Assembly: GCA_949297805.1 (NCBI GenBank)
Contig: CASFTG010000001.1
Coordinates: 372,001 to 436,000, forward strand
Length of the DNA stretch: 64,000 nucleotides
From: an uncultured bacterium
GTDB taxonomy: Bacteria > Bacillota_I > Bacilli_A > RFN20 > CAG-826
Direction of reading: 5' to 3'
This document shows, piece after piece, positions 34,006 through 43,353 of the stretch; the first letter of the stretch is position 1, and every line of letters begins with the position of its first letter. The translations under genes were made by a program, and so were the position numbers. The notes under the pieces are model-generated. The model did not search any database. It was given only the letters and a program-made list of their open reading frames with translations, and was not told the DNA's origin.

Positions 34006-34881
34006 TTATAGGTAAGTCGGATAGATGTAATACTCTTCCCCGAATAACCCAGGGCAATAGGCGACTTCCACCGAATCCCCAATCTCGAGTTCAACGTAAA
34101 TCGACTTGGGGACGGCGATGGAGCAATAACCTTCTGCCGTCTTAAAACTTAGGGTGTAATAGCCTTTGGCCCGGACCCGGTTAATGTATTTCAAATCGGT
34201 GATGGTCATGGTTTGGTATTGGGGCTCGCTATAATCGAAGGCGACGTTAAGAGAAGAGATGCCACACCAAGCATAGGCAAAGCCGAGGATGAACCCGGCT
34301 AAAGCCCAGCCGGTTACCCTGGCCCAAAGGGGGTTCTTGACTTTCTTAGGGGTCCGCCTTTGCTTTAGCCAATAGATAAACCCACTGATCCCCATAATCG
34401 CGATGGCGATGATCAAAGCCGGAATCCAGAACGGGAAATCGGTTAGATAGCCGACTTTCGAATTAAAACTTAGCCCGGGCAATAGGGCTAATAAAGCCGG
34501 ACAATCGACGAACAGGAAGAGCTCGGCATCGGTGAATTTGAATATGATCCGGAAGAATAGGGTTATCGCCCCGCCGAATAAGGCGAAGAAGAAACTGCTG
34601 ATGATGAAAATCTTGCTCGATACCAAGAAGGGGAAATAGCTGATCCCGAAGGTGAAGATAAGGAGATAAACGATTAAGCCCCAATGGAGCTGGGGATGAC
34701 GGAGGAAGATCAATATCAAGCAGGCGAGGCAATAAAATGAACGGGTTAAGATATTCCCTTCCAAAGAAGAAAGGAAAGCGTTGTTATTGCCGGCGATATC
34801 CAAAGCCAAGCCCAGGATCAAGAATATCCCGAACCCGCTATAACGGGCGTAATCGATCCAAGGACGCTTCGGCTTGCTCAT
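34006..34881 (-). CDS. Multi-pass membrane protein of unknown function
   Basis: About 290 residues: six or so hydrophobic helices, then a soluble C-terminal part of about 80 residues with beta character (YINRVRAKGYYTLSFKT, AYCPGLFGEEYYIYP). No family recognised. The chosen ATG has no ribosome site but has TATACT eight bases before it, as in a leaderless transcript; an ATG 45 bases further upstream (34926) is also possible. Confidence 0.6.
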   Translation of the reverse strand: MSKPKRPWIDYARYSGFGIFLILGLALDIAGNNNAFLSSLEGNILTRSFYCLACLILIFLRHPQLHWGLIVYLLIFTFGISYFPFLVSSKIFIISSFFFALFGGAITLFFRIIFKFTDAELFLFVDCPALLALLPGLSFNSKVGYLTDFPFWIPALIIAIAIMGISGFIYWLKQRRTPKKVKNPLWARVTGWALAGFILGFAYAWCGISSLNVAFDYSEPQYQTMTITDLKYINRVRAKGYYTLSFKTAEGYCSIAVPKSIYVELEIGDSVEVAYCPGLFGEEYYIYPTYL

Positions 34882-34988
34882 CGAGCAACAGTATACCGGA
34901 ATCCCCTTATTAGTTACCAAAACCATAACCGGTCTATTGCAAACGCGTGAATATCAGCCCATCATTGAGAAGGCGGACTTAGTCAAAT

Positions 34989-35255
34989 ATGAAGTCGTAT
35001 CATTCGGAAGGAATTATCTGCATAAAGGACCGATATGGCATTGAGTATCGGGTCTGTCATCTTGCCTATACCCTGAATGATGATGAGACATTCGAATACA
35101 TCTTTACCCCGAATTATTCGGTCATCGATCTAACCGATTCTTCCTTCTTCCAAGGTATCCCGGGCCTTAACCTCGATTTAAGGCGGAAGCAATATGTTCG
35201 AAGCAACATGGTTCCCTGTTATCTCGGAAAGAGTTCCCCAGCCGAACCGGGTTGA
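34989..35255 (+). pseudogene. 5' part of a broken unknown gene
   Basis: 88 residues. The real protein part runs to RSNMVPC and is continued by the overlapping next frame (ISERVPQPNRVDYYELL). The expected junction in relatives reads approximately NM-P-FISER, so one or two bases appear to be lost or gained near CCCTGTTATC. The first half looks like the N-terminus of a family I cannot name (GIPGLNLDL). Confidence 0.55.
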
Positions 35256-35766
35256 TTATTACGAGCTGCTTGAGGAAGTGGGGATGACCTATATGGATCC
35301 CATCCTCTATTTAATCCGAACCGACAAGGTTTATTTTGGAGACCGCTTCTACATGATCCCTGATCAAGAGAAGAAAACAGTGTCCTTCGATGACTTCCCT
35401 CCCCGATCCTCGGCTGCCTCCTGCTTGCGGATGGTTCTTGATTGCTTAGCCGCTGGTGACGAGGTTCAGATTGGCAATGTTAAAATCGATGATGCCATTC
35501 GACTACCGGTGTTTCGCGTCCTTTATTGTCTGTACTCCCATTCAGTCGAGGCGAAGAAAGCGGCCCAGCAGGAAGGAATTGCCAAAGCCTGTTTTTTGGG
35601 CAAGTATCAGGGAAGGAAGCCCGTTCCATTTGATTACCCTCGATTTCTTTCCTTAGTGGACCAGGTCAAATCCCAAGGCTTAAGCGCCAAGCAGGCGGCT
35701 GGAGAATTGGGCATCTCAACCGATAAGTTCTACCGGGAAAAACGGAAATTGGAAAAGGGCAAATAG
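35194..35766 (+). pseudogene. 3' part of the broken unknown gene with C-terminal HTH
   Basis: 190 residues. It continues the upstream frame and ends with a resolvase-like helix-turn-helix (GLSAKQAAGELGISTDKFYR). The middle (YLIRTDKVYFGDRFYMIP) is a soluble domain. Possibly a DNA-binding accessory protein. It has no ribosome site of its own. Confidence 0.55.
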
Positions 35767-35922
35767 GGTCAATGTTTTGCTCAAAACCGATTTCGTTTTG
35801 GCCCAGTTTTCGACCTGTAATTTCTCCGGTTGAGGGAGACAATAAGTAGAATATCCCAATCATTCAAACCTCTGATTTAATCGGGCATTTGGGTTCGAAT
35901 GTAGCGAACTGTATCCGGGGAA

Positions 35923-35991
35923 TCGGAAGAATATCGGGGCTGGAGTCGGAAGTTTGTGAGGATTTGCATCGGAAGAATGTAAGGGTTTCAA
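35923..35991 (+). repeat. Array H: three repeats at exact 23-bp period before the third ATPase
   Basis: TCGGAAG starts at 35923, 35946 and 35969; each unit also keeps a purine-rich GGGG/AGG block near its middle. A diverged fourth copy may lie just upstream. The array ends about 40 bases before the -35 of the ATPase promoter. Confidence 0.8.
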
Positions 35992-36028
35992 CCCCTGATA
36001 TTCTGATTTTATTTGGCTAAAGGCAGAT

Positions 36029-36057
36029 TTTACCAAAGAATCTAAATTTGATATAAA
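36029..36057 (+). promoter_or_regulatory. Candidate promoter of the third ATPase gene
   Basis: TTTACC, 17 bp, TATAAA. A second TATAAA at 36069-36074, seven bases before the ATG, could instead give a leaderless message. Confidence 0.5.
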
Positions 36058-36081
36058 CAATGCTCATATATAAAAGTCGGT

Positions 36082-37128
36082 ATGGTTTTCCCTGAACAAG
36101 ATCGTTTATCGGATAAACTGGTCAACCCTTCTTTGCCCATCGTCCATAGGTCGATGGAGACAAAGGAAATCCAAGAGTCTTTCGCTGATCCTTATCCTTC
36201 TAATCCTCTCTACTTCCTGCTTGGTCCCCAGGGGTCGGGAAAGTCGACTTTGCTGGGAGAGTTGTTTGATTATTACACCCAATGCCCTGATTGGCTTTTC
36301 GTTGACTTAAGTGGGGCATCCCATCTTCTTTTGACTGCCTCATCCGCTATAATCGATCAAGGGCGGATCAAAGGGCTTTTGTCTCCGTCGGAAACCAATT
36401 TCTTTTGGGAAGGGGAGGAATTCGTGCTCGAGGGGCAAGAACCGATTTCCTCTCCCTTTGCTTTGTTGACTAACCTCTTGGACATCCTTAAGGAGAAACG
36501 GAAGAAAGTCCTCTTCATTATCGATGATGTGGTTAATTCAACCGAGCTTCAGGACTTTCTATCCGATTATCAGTCTTTCCTTCGCCGTAAGCATCTGGTC
36601 TATCTTTTAATGTCTGGCACCTTCGAGAATATATCCAAGTTGCAAGATGAGGAATCGATAACCTTCTTGTATCGGGTTCCCAAGATATATTTAGGGCCTT
36701 TGCCGCTTAAGGAGATTGCTTTCAATTACATGCGCCACCTTGATATCAGCTTAGAAGAGGCAGCTTCTTTAGCTAAGTTTACCCAAGGCTATGCCTATGC
36801 TTACCTGGTCTTGGGGTTGATACTAGGGAGAAACAAGAAGAAGACAATCGATAATGAAGTGCTCATTGAATTCGATCGGACCTTAGCCGAAAACGCCTAT
36901 AACAAAATATACAGTGAGTTAACCAAGACCGAACGCCGCATTGTCAAATCCTTCGATAACGATGAATCCGTTCCGACCACGGATATGATCGCTAAGCTGG
37001 GTATAAACGAAAAGAGTTTTCGTGTCTTTTGCGACCGTCTAATCAAGAAAAGGGTCGTGATATCCGATGGCTATGACTTGCTGCGTCTTGCTTTGCCGCG
37101 GTTCCGGGAATACCTGTTCTTCCGCTGA
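36082..37128 (+). CDS. Stand-alone ATP-binding protein of the archaeal/Cdc6-like ATPase type
   Basis: 348 residues. Walker A LLGPQGSGKSTLL (about residue 46), Walker B VLFIIDDV (about 148), a sensor-like LLMSGTF, and a C-terminal winged helix (LTKTERRIVKSF ... MIAKLGINEKSF). The order resembles ATPase_2/Orc-Cdc6-like proteins of mobile elements rather than DUF4143. No ribosome site before the ATG. It shares with the two DUF4143 genes the upstream 23-bp repeat array. Confidence 0.75.
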   Translation: MVFPEQDRLSDKLVNPSLPIVHRSMETKEIQESFADPYPSNPLYFLLGPQGSGKSTLLGELFDYYTQCPDWLFVDLSGASHLLLTASSAIIDQGRIKGLLSPSETNFFWEGEEFVLEGQEPISSPFALLTNLLDILKEKRKKVLFIIDDVVNSTELQDFLSDYQSFLRRKHLVYLLMSGTFENISKLQDEESITFLYRVPKIYLGPLPLKEIAFNYMRHLDISLEEAASLAKFTQGYAYAYLVLGLILGRNKKKTIDNEVLIEFDRTLAENAYNKIYSELTKTERRIVKSFDNDESVPTTDMIAKLGINEKSFRVFCDRLIKKRVVISDGYDLLRLALPRFREYLFFR

Positions 37129-37399
37129 CCCATCCTAGCCATAGGGTGGTCAACCCCGGAAAAAGATTCAAAAATATGACCGTAGAGCATTGAAATAATG
37201 TAACCAAACGCCTTCTGGAATGTCTTAAAAACTGCAAATTTTGGCTTTAGAGGTAGCCAAAAAGCGTAACTTCAGCTGAAATTACCTATGCAAAAGTGCC
37301 GATAAACAGCCAATTATTCTCCTTCGCTCTTGCTAAGGGAATTTTGCGAAGGCTTTATTTTGAACCCCACCCCGAGAAATTTTGGTTTCTCTAGTGGGC

Positions 37400-38194
37400 T
37401 TAAGCCACGGTTTCCTCTTCCCGTTTGAACAGGTATTCCTTCTTCCCCGTATAGGGGGAGAAGTCATCGTTATAATGATTAGAGACAAAGAAATAGATGA
37501 GCCACATATAGGGCAAACCCATATTGGTCTCGATAAGGGAATTGACGATGATGGTCTGGAAGGAGAAGCCATTCAGGGGTCGGATTCCATTGATCAAGAG
37601 GGCCGCCTCCCAGCCAAATTGGACCGCGATGCCGATGAGGTTAAGCTTCAGAAGGGAGAAAAGATGCCTTTTATCCGGACGGAACAGTTTATAGGCCACC
37701 ATCGCCCCATACCCGACGATTAAGAAGACGGCCATGATGTAATGATAGGCCCCGGTGGTTCGCTGGGTGACGATATTTGGCTTCCCGCCGGCTTCCGATA
37801 AACTGGGACATACCAGCCACCACATGACGATCAGGAAGATAAAGAGGTATTTGTCTTCGTCGTTTTTAAGCAGCAGCCAGATGAAGCAGAAGTTGGTGAT
37901 CCCATAAGATAAGGACATCCATAGGAGGACCAAGGCGGTGTTGAGCTCCCCTTGGACCACCCCGTTGATTAAGACTTCCCTCGTCCCGGTTATTAGATGG
38001 AATCCCCCGTAATCGACGAGGAAATAGAGGATCCCGCCAAATAAGGACCAGATCAAGGTGATCCGTTTCCTCTTAAGGAATAAGAAGGCCAGCAGGAAAC
38101 AAATAAACAAGGAGTCGAGGATGATATAGGCGAGGTTAAAGCTCCGAGTCGGGGTGATCTCGGTCGGATCGGTGATCATGGCGAAGATGCTCAT
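37400..38194 (-). CDS. Seven-helix membrane protein of unknown function
   Basis: 264 residues with about seven hydrophobic segments, Trp-rich (WWLVCPSLSEAGGKP) and a charged tail. I do not recognise the family. The 270 bases between it and the upstream ATPase gene hold nothing I can support. Confidence 0.7.
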   Translation of the reverse strand: MSIFAMITDPTEITPTRSFNLAYIILDSLFICFLLAFLFLKRKRITLIWSLFGGILYFLVDYGGFHLITGTREVLINGVVQGELNTALVLLWMSLSYGITNFCFIWLLLKNDEDKYLFIFLIVMWWLVCPSLSEAGGKPNIVTQRTTGAYHYIMAVFLIVGYGAMVAYKLFRPDKRHLFSLLKLNLIGIAVQFGWEAALLINGIRPLNGFSFQTIIVNSLIETNMGLPYMWLIYFFVSNHYNDDFSPYTGKKEYLFKREEETVA

Positions 38195-38259
38195 GGCCTA
38201 AATGATAATCGTCTCGGTCTATTATTCAAAATATCCTTTACGGGCTTTATCATTTGGCT

Positions 38260-38901
38260 ATGAAGAAAATCGATGACCGCTACTTCGTCAATCCGAATCA
38301 AGGCGAAGAAAGCCTCGACGCTTGCTTAGAAAGCGATGAGCAGATTCTCTGGCGGGGTAAGCCATATAAGAAATCGTTCATCCTCTCGAGCGTCTTCCGC
38401 CTTTTGCCCGTCGCCCTTATCTTCCTGCTTTTCGACGTCTCCTTCATCGTCATGCTGTGCTTATTCATGGATGGGATGCCCTGGTTTGTCTATATCTTCA
38501 TCGGCGTCTTCTTTTGCTTCCACCTGCTTCCTCTTTGGATTTGGATCGCCGGCATCGTCTCGGCTAGCAAAAGGCAGCAGAAGGAGGAATACGCCTTCAC
38601 TTCCAAGCGGATCATCATTAAGCAAGGGTTGATCGGCTCGACCATCCTCTCGATCTATTATCCTTCCCTTACTTCGGTTAACCTCCGGATCGGCTTGATC
38701 GAGAAACTATGTAAAGTGGGGGATATTTATATCGTCGCCAATAACCAGAAGGCGGTCTTAGAGGATATAAAGGATCCTTATTTCATCACTTCTCGGCTCC
38801 AAGGCATCGCCAACGACATCAAAAGCGATATCTATTATCCCAATGACTTACGTCCGAAGGATAACCATGGATACGATACCCAATACAAAGGAGGGGAATA
38901 A
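38260..38901 (+). CDS. Membrane protein with bacterial PH (DUF304-like) domain
   Basis: 213 residues. Two central hydrophobic helices (about 45-110), then a bacterial PH domain with YAFTSKRIIIKQGLIG and YYPSLTSVNLRIG. Such domains sit on the membrane inner face. Its last codons provide the AGGAGGGG ribosome site of the next gene. Confidence 0.75.
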   Translation: MKKIDDRYFVNPNQGEESLDACLESDEQILWRGKPYKKSFILSSVFRLLPVALIFLLFDVSFIVMLCLFMDGMPWFVYIFIGVFFCFHLLPLWIWIAGIVSASKRQQKEEYAFTSKRIIIKQGLIGSTILSIYYPSLTSVNLRIGLIEKLCKVGDIYIVANNQKAVLEDIKDPYFITSRLQGIANDIKSDIYYPNDLRPKDNHGYDTQYKGGE

Positions 38902-38904
38902 CCC

Positions 38905-40128
38905 ATTAAAAAGAATGAAGCCTTTACCGAGGCGATTGGCAAATTGCTGGAAACCAAAGCCCAAACCATGGAAGAGGCCAAGATGATCGTCAAAGCCTTT
39001 AAACCCGATGAGGAGACCATCGCCCTCAATAACCTTTATGATGAATTCGAACGTTCTTCGGGGAAACAGAAGAAGGCGCTAGGGAAGAAGATCTTAGCCA
39101 AGCGCCCTGATGACTTAGACGTCAAGCTGGCTTTGCTTTACGAAGAGAACTTGCCCCCAAAGGATTTATTAAGGGAGATCGATAAGCTATTGGAAGAAGG
39201 GTATCCCGCTTTCGCTAAAGCCGCCGAACTCCAAGGCGATAAGAAGGACGAGGAGGACCATAACCTTTATCAGATCCTTAATTGCCGGCCATACCTAAGG
39301 ACTTTAGCCGCCAAATACTCCATTTATATCCAACTCGACGAGAAGGAAGAAGCCTGCAAGGTCGCCAAGAAGCTCCTCTATTATTCCCCGGGCGATAACC
39401 TGGGGATTCGGATCAAGGCCAGCTGCCTCTTCTATTACCTTCATGACCAAGAGGCCATCGATTTCATCTCCTCCCATTATCCTGATGAACTATCGACCGT
39501 CTTTGCCGCCGCCTTCGACAAGTATAGCCATGACCAGGATATCGATTCTTTCTATAAGGAAGTCTCGCCCTTCAATGTCTATTTGGCCCTTTATTGCACG
39601 GGGCAGCTTTATGTCGAGGATGAGGATTTCCGGGCCGCCAATCGGAGCCCTTACTTCCGCCATAACTCGCTAGAGGAGGCGACCGATTACCTTGAAGCGG
39701 TCCTCGATTCCTATGGGAACGACATATTCAACGATTTGGTCAAGAAAGGGGCAGAGGGGCGTCACCTCATCGACTTCGCCTCCTTCGTCAAAGAGCATGA
39801 AGGGATCATGGCGGTAATCTGCCCCCTCTATTTCACCCCCGATGCCTTTGAGAATGGGGTGAGCCGGAATTACTTAGAGAAAGTGGCCGCTGGCAAGACC
39901 AAGCCCGGCCCGAAAAGGAAGATGTTCGAATCCTTGCTCTATGGTCGCTATAAAGGCAAAGAAAAGGAATTCCAAAAGGAACTCCAATACCTTGACCGTG
40001 AATTAAACGCCATCGAGGTTCAGCCCGATTGCGTCTACGTCACGCCCTCGGGGGCGGCCTTAGCCAGCACCTTCGCCGTTTTGATGAACACGATCAATCC
40101 GGTCGAGGATGGGATCGCCTCGGCTTAA
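38905..40128 (+). CDS. TPR-like protein of unknown function, probable ATT start
   Basis: About 408 residues, helical, with TPR/ST7-like segments (KKLLYYSPGDNLGIRIKASCL). The frame opens after a stop, and AAAGGAGGGG lies nine bases before ATT AAA AAG AAT; no ATG, GTG or TTG is near it, the first TTG being 13 codons later. The N-terminal residues KKNEAFTEAIGKLLETKA look like real protein, so I place the start at ATT. Cytosolic; role unknown. Coupled to the PH-domain gene. Confidence 0.7.
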   Translation: MKKNEAFTEAIGKLLETKAQTMEEAKMIVKAFKPDEETIALNNLYDEFERSSGKQKKALGKKILAKRPDDLDVKLALLYEENLPPKDLLREIDKLLEEGYPAFAKAAELQGDKKDEEDHNLYQILNCRPYLRTLAAKYSIYIQLDEKEEACKVAKKLLYYSPGDNLGIRIKASCLFYYLHDQEAIDFISSHYPDELSTVFAAAFDKYSHDQDIDSFYKEVSPFNVYLALYCTGQLYVEDEDFRAANRSPYFRHNSLEEATDYLEAVLDSYGNDIFNDLVKKGAEGRHLIDFASFVKEHEGIMAVICPLYFTPDAFENGVSRNYLEKVAAGKTKPGPKRKMFESLLYGRYKGKEKEFQKELQYLDRELNAIEVQPDCVYVTPSGAALASTFAVLMNTINPVEDGIASA

Positions 40129-40136
40129 TGGCCCAA

Positions 40137-40600
40137 TGATATTTGAAATCCCCCAATCGCCTTTGGAGCGGACCGCCCCCGAGAAGTTCTATTTGCAGGA
40201 GGCGAAGCTTTGGCTTTCTTATCGCCTAGGAAAAGGGCATTCATTTGCTTTCCTCTTTTGAGATTTTTGCCGGTTCCAAGACCCGTGCCATGTTCCTAAA
40301 CGAAACGATGGCGATCTGGTTCCCCCCCCGGCCGAGCTTTTCGGCATTTATAAACACGAGGAAGCGACCGGGGATCCCGATATCCAGGCGGGTTGAATCG
40401 CGGAGAAGCGGTTTGTCTTCTTCGTCAATTTAGTCGAGAGATGCACCGGTTTAAGGGGGCGGAGGCGAAGGCGATATTGGAAACGCTAAACCGGCTTAAC
40501 CTAAGTGGACGGAATACGATAGCTACGATTATTGCCATGTCGAGGACATCCATAACGCTTCCGAGGACATCGACCGATCGCCGGCTTCGACTTGACTATA
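40137..40600 (+). pseudogene. Decayed DUF3791-like gene remnant
   Basis: Pieces of one protein are scattered over all three frames: ERTAPEKFYLQEAKLWLS, then ELFGIYKHEEATGDPDIQAG, then KRFVFFVNLVER, KGAEAKAILETLNRLNL and finally CHVEDIHNASEDID. The last pieces match the DUF3791 pattern seen intact in the remnant at 42260. At least three frameshifts; a dead gene. Confidence 0.6.
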
Positions 40601-41024
40601 TTTCCTTCGCGATGGTCAAAAGCCCTTTGATGGCGTTGAAGCCGTTTTGACGATAAGAATCTTCCGAGGGAAATCCCTTTTTGGTATTTAGGATTATGGC
40701 GTTAAGCCCTCCCTTCTTTATTTGCTCCTGTATAAGGCGGAGGAAAAAGCCGCCGATTCCTTGCCTTTGCCGCGTCGGCAAGACCCCGAATTGGTCGATG
40801 TGGTATTCTTCCTCTTGATCCAGGGCTTTTTGAAACCGAGGCCAAAGGCCACGGGCTTTCAGTTTTCCTTCTAGGAAGTAGTTGTTATGGAAGTGATTCA
40901 AGAATGGCTCCCTGACCGGAGCGAGGGAAGGGTATTCATCGTTCCAAAGGGGTCGGGTGAAGATATCGATATATAGGACGATCGCCTCTTCGAGGTTGAC
41001 TTCGGTGAACTTGATTAGCTTCAT
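40596..41024 (-). CDS. GNAT family N-acetyltransferase
   Basis: 142 residues from ATG at 41024. The acetyl-CoA loop is visible in FGVLPTRQRQGIGGFFLRL, followed by NTKKGFPSEDSYRQNGF. Substrate unknown. It ends inside the decayed region and starts 180 bases from the radical-SAM gene on the same strand. Confidence 0.8.
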   Translation of the reverse strand: MKLIKFTEVNLEEAIVLYIDIFTRPLWNDEYPSLAPVREPFLNHFHNNYFLEGKLKARGLWPRFQKALDQEEEYHIDQFGVLPTRQRQGIGGFFLRLIQEQIKKGGLNAIILNTKKGFPSEDSYRQNGFNAIKGLLTIAKEI

Positions 41025-41203
41025 AAGGCCTAAAGGATATCGCGCTTCCACTTATCGAAGCCCGTAAAACATGGCCAAAAGCGAATCGATTCGGTCTTCC
41101 CCGCCGCCTGCTAGATGACTAAAGCCCCCATTGGCGTCTAGTTGGGTAAGCATCCCAAAAAACCAACGCCCTCTTGCGGGTATTGATCGTTTGGGAGAGA
41201 TCC

Positions 41204-42196
41204 CTATCTCCTTTCGTTAAGGTAATTATTCAGCAGGTACATCTTATAGTCATCGAGGGAAAACACCTTGTCGGAATTTGGGTCTCCATACTTCCGAACC
41301 AGTTCCTTTATTGGCATCGTCTTCGCCAATTTTAAAGCCAAGATATCCTCGTTGAGGGTTTTTTCGGCGATCGCGTCGATCCCGTCTTGTTCGATGTTGC
41401 CTATCCGCCAAGCGGGCGAGGGGTTGGTGAAATTGAAATAGACGTTCAAGCCGCTGGTGATGTAGAGGGTTATGTCCTTCTCGTTATGCGGAAGGTAAGG
41501 GGTTTCGTCGTCTTTGAGGATGGCGATGCATTCCTTCTCGCTTAGGAGGTTTGGATAATTCAGGTAGTAGGGCTTAAGTAGCTCGGGGATGCCGTTCTTG
41601 TCGATCCTTATATCGTAGAGTTTCCGGTTATTGCCGTCGCAGCTGCCTTCGTGGACGAAGACTTCCTTCACGCCCATTTGGTTGGCGATATCCAAAAGGC
41701 AGACCGCTTCTTGCTTATTGGTCTGGTAGAGGAATATCTGCCATCTTGGCTCTATGCCATGGCTTTTCAAGGCCCTGGTTGCCTGGAGCAATTCCTTATA
41801 GGCCCCTTTCCTTCCGACGAAACCATCGGTTGTCCTCTCCAAGCCGAAGAAAGTCAGCTGGACCTTCTTCGTCCCGACCTCTTTCAGCCAATTGACGTAT
41901 TCTTCGTCCCGGGCGATCCTAAAGAAACTCGCCAATTCGAACCGTTTTGGACTAATTGTGGAAAGGGCGTTGTCTTTGATCCATCGATCCTTGTAGTCAG
42001 GGCAAAAATCCGGTTCTCTTAGCCAACTGTAAAACGTTATGTTCGGGAAATGCCATTTGAATGATCCGACGATGAATTCGTCGTATCCTTCCTTGATCTT
42101 CCAGTTCGGCAAATCGCCCAGCCAGCAGTGGCGGCATCGATTGGGACAGCCGTGCATATCGAGGCACACGGTTAAATGCCGATCGCTTTTATCCAT
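41204..42196 (-). CDS. Radical SAM protein
   Basis: 330 residues; AAGGAG nine bases before ATG. The 4Fe-4S motif CPNRCRHC (Cx3Cx2C) is near residue 17, preceded by HLTVCLDMHG. No second (SPASM) cluster is obvious; residues 140-330 carry few cysteines. Substrate unknown; the downstream GNAT could act in the same modification. Confidence 0.85.
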   Translation of the reverse strand: MDKSDRHLTVCLDMHGCPNRCRHCWLGDLPNWKIKEGYDEFIVGSFKWHFPNITFYSWLREPDFCPDYKDRWIKDNALSTISPKRFELASFFRIARDEEYVNWLKEVGTKKVQLTFFGLERTTDGFVGRKGAYKELLQATRALKSHGIEPRWQIFLYQTNKQEAVCLLDIANQMGVKEVFVHEGSCDGNNRKLYDIRIDKNGIPELLKPYYLNYPNLLSEKECIAILKDDETPYLPHNEKDITLYITSGLNVYFNFTNPSPAWRIGNIEQDGIDAIAEKTLNEDILALKLAKTMPIKELVRKYGDPNSDKVFSLDDYKMYLLNNYLNERR

Positions 42197-42259
42197 CGCT
42201 TAATCTCCTTATCCGTACCTTCGCCGGCTTTTTTTCGGCAAACAGCGTCTTTATATTAG

Positions 42260-42611
42260 CTGATTGGGCGCGGCGATATCAACCGCACCGGGGCGAGGAC
42301 GGGCATCCGCACCCCGAAGGAGGCCCTCGACGAGATCGAGGCGAAATTCCTAATCGCCCTCCTCGAGGGGAACGGCCAGTCGCCGCCGGGGATCTACCAG
42401 ACCCACGGCCCCAAGCAAGGAATTCGTCTTCTTCGTCTATCTAGTCGAATACTATGCTCGGCATAAGGGCTATGAAGCCGAGGCCGCCCTAAAGAAATGG
42501 AAAGACAAAGGAAGACTCGATCTCATCTATCAGATGTACCCTTATTACCATGTCGAGGACTTGCATAACGTCTATGACGATATCGATGAACTATTAATGA
42601 CTGCTGCTTAA
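42260..42611 (+). pseudogene. DUF3791-like remnant with a 4-base duplication
   Basis: First part GIRTPKEALDEIEAKFLIALLEG... ends THGPK; then CAAG is duplicated (CCCCAAGCAAGG), shifting frame; the next frame continues KEFVFFVYLVEYYARHKGYE ... YYHVEDLHNVYDDIDELL, a full DUF3791-like end with stop. The N-terminus is missing. Similar in sequence to the remnant at 40137, so the two bracket the GNAT and radical-SAM genes. Confidence 0.6.
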
Positions 42612-43271
42612 CCAAAGGGATAATAGCAGCAAGAGGAGGATGCCCGCCTCCTCTTTTTGAATGGGTTGGAAGCAATCGAGTTGGCCGATCCGGGTATTGC
42701 CCATGATCATGGCTAATTGATAATCGGGATCGGGCTCTTCCTCTTCTAGTCCATTTAGGTAAGCGCGCGGATAGACGTCAAGCCCTTCGATCCCGGTTTG
42801 GGTGAGAGCGTACTTGGTCTTATTGATGGCCAGCCTTTTCTTTTCAAAGGCGAAGAGGAGGTTCTCGCCCTTAAAGGCGACTAATCGTTTATCCAATCGA
42901 TAGTCTAGGAAGGAACAACCGCCTTCATTGATGTCGATATCCAGATGATAATCCTCGAAATAAGCGGACACGAAGGATAGCTTCCCGAATAGGGGAAGAA
43001 TAAAGAAGGTCGGCTGGTCTTTGTCGATTAAGGAATAGGGGGAAGGGGGAGAGGAGGTGGATGCCGCCAATAGGGGAGTTTGATCAGCTAGTTCAGGGAA
43101 TAAGGACTCAATGGCCTCTAAGTCTTTGATCAGCGATAGACCCGCTAAGAAGGAGGGCAAGGAGGATAAGCGACGATAGGCTAGAGAATGGAACTTATCC
43201 TTTGACAAAGGCTCCTTAGGATAACCTAGGGATAGCAAGGTCTTATAGGCATGGATTAGAGTTAAGTCCAT
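42594..43271 (-). CDS. Hypothetical tail-anchored protein
   Basis: 225 residues. The body is mixed; the last 20 residues are almost pure Leu (ILLLLLLSLWL) before SSSH, a tail-anchor-like helix. No family recognised. Its end overlaps the convergent DUF3791 remnant by 18 bases. Confidence 0.6.
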   Translation of the reverse strand: MDLTLIHAYKTLLSLGYPKEPLSKDKFHSLAYRRLSSLPSFLAGLSLIKDLEAIESLFPELADQTPLLAASTSSPPSPYSLIDKDQPTFFILPLFGKLSFVSAYFEDYHLDIDINEGGCSFLDYRLDKRLVAFKGENLLFAFEKKRLAINKTKYALTQTGIEGLDVYPRAYLNGLEEEEPDPDYQLAMIMGNTRIGQLDCFQPIQKEEAGILLLLLLSLWLSSSH

Positions 43272-43353
43272 AGATACCGATAGAAGGCTATCACTATAGG
43301 GGATAGCAATCTATAGGTAACCAGACCGTTGAATGTGCAAGACAAAACAGCGA

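Noticed and set aside
10884-36000. Integrase or transposase for the accessory cassettes
   Set aside because: I looked for tyrosine or serine recombinase and DDE motifs in this span and found none.
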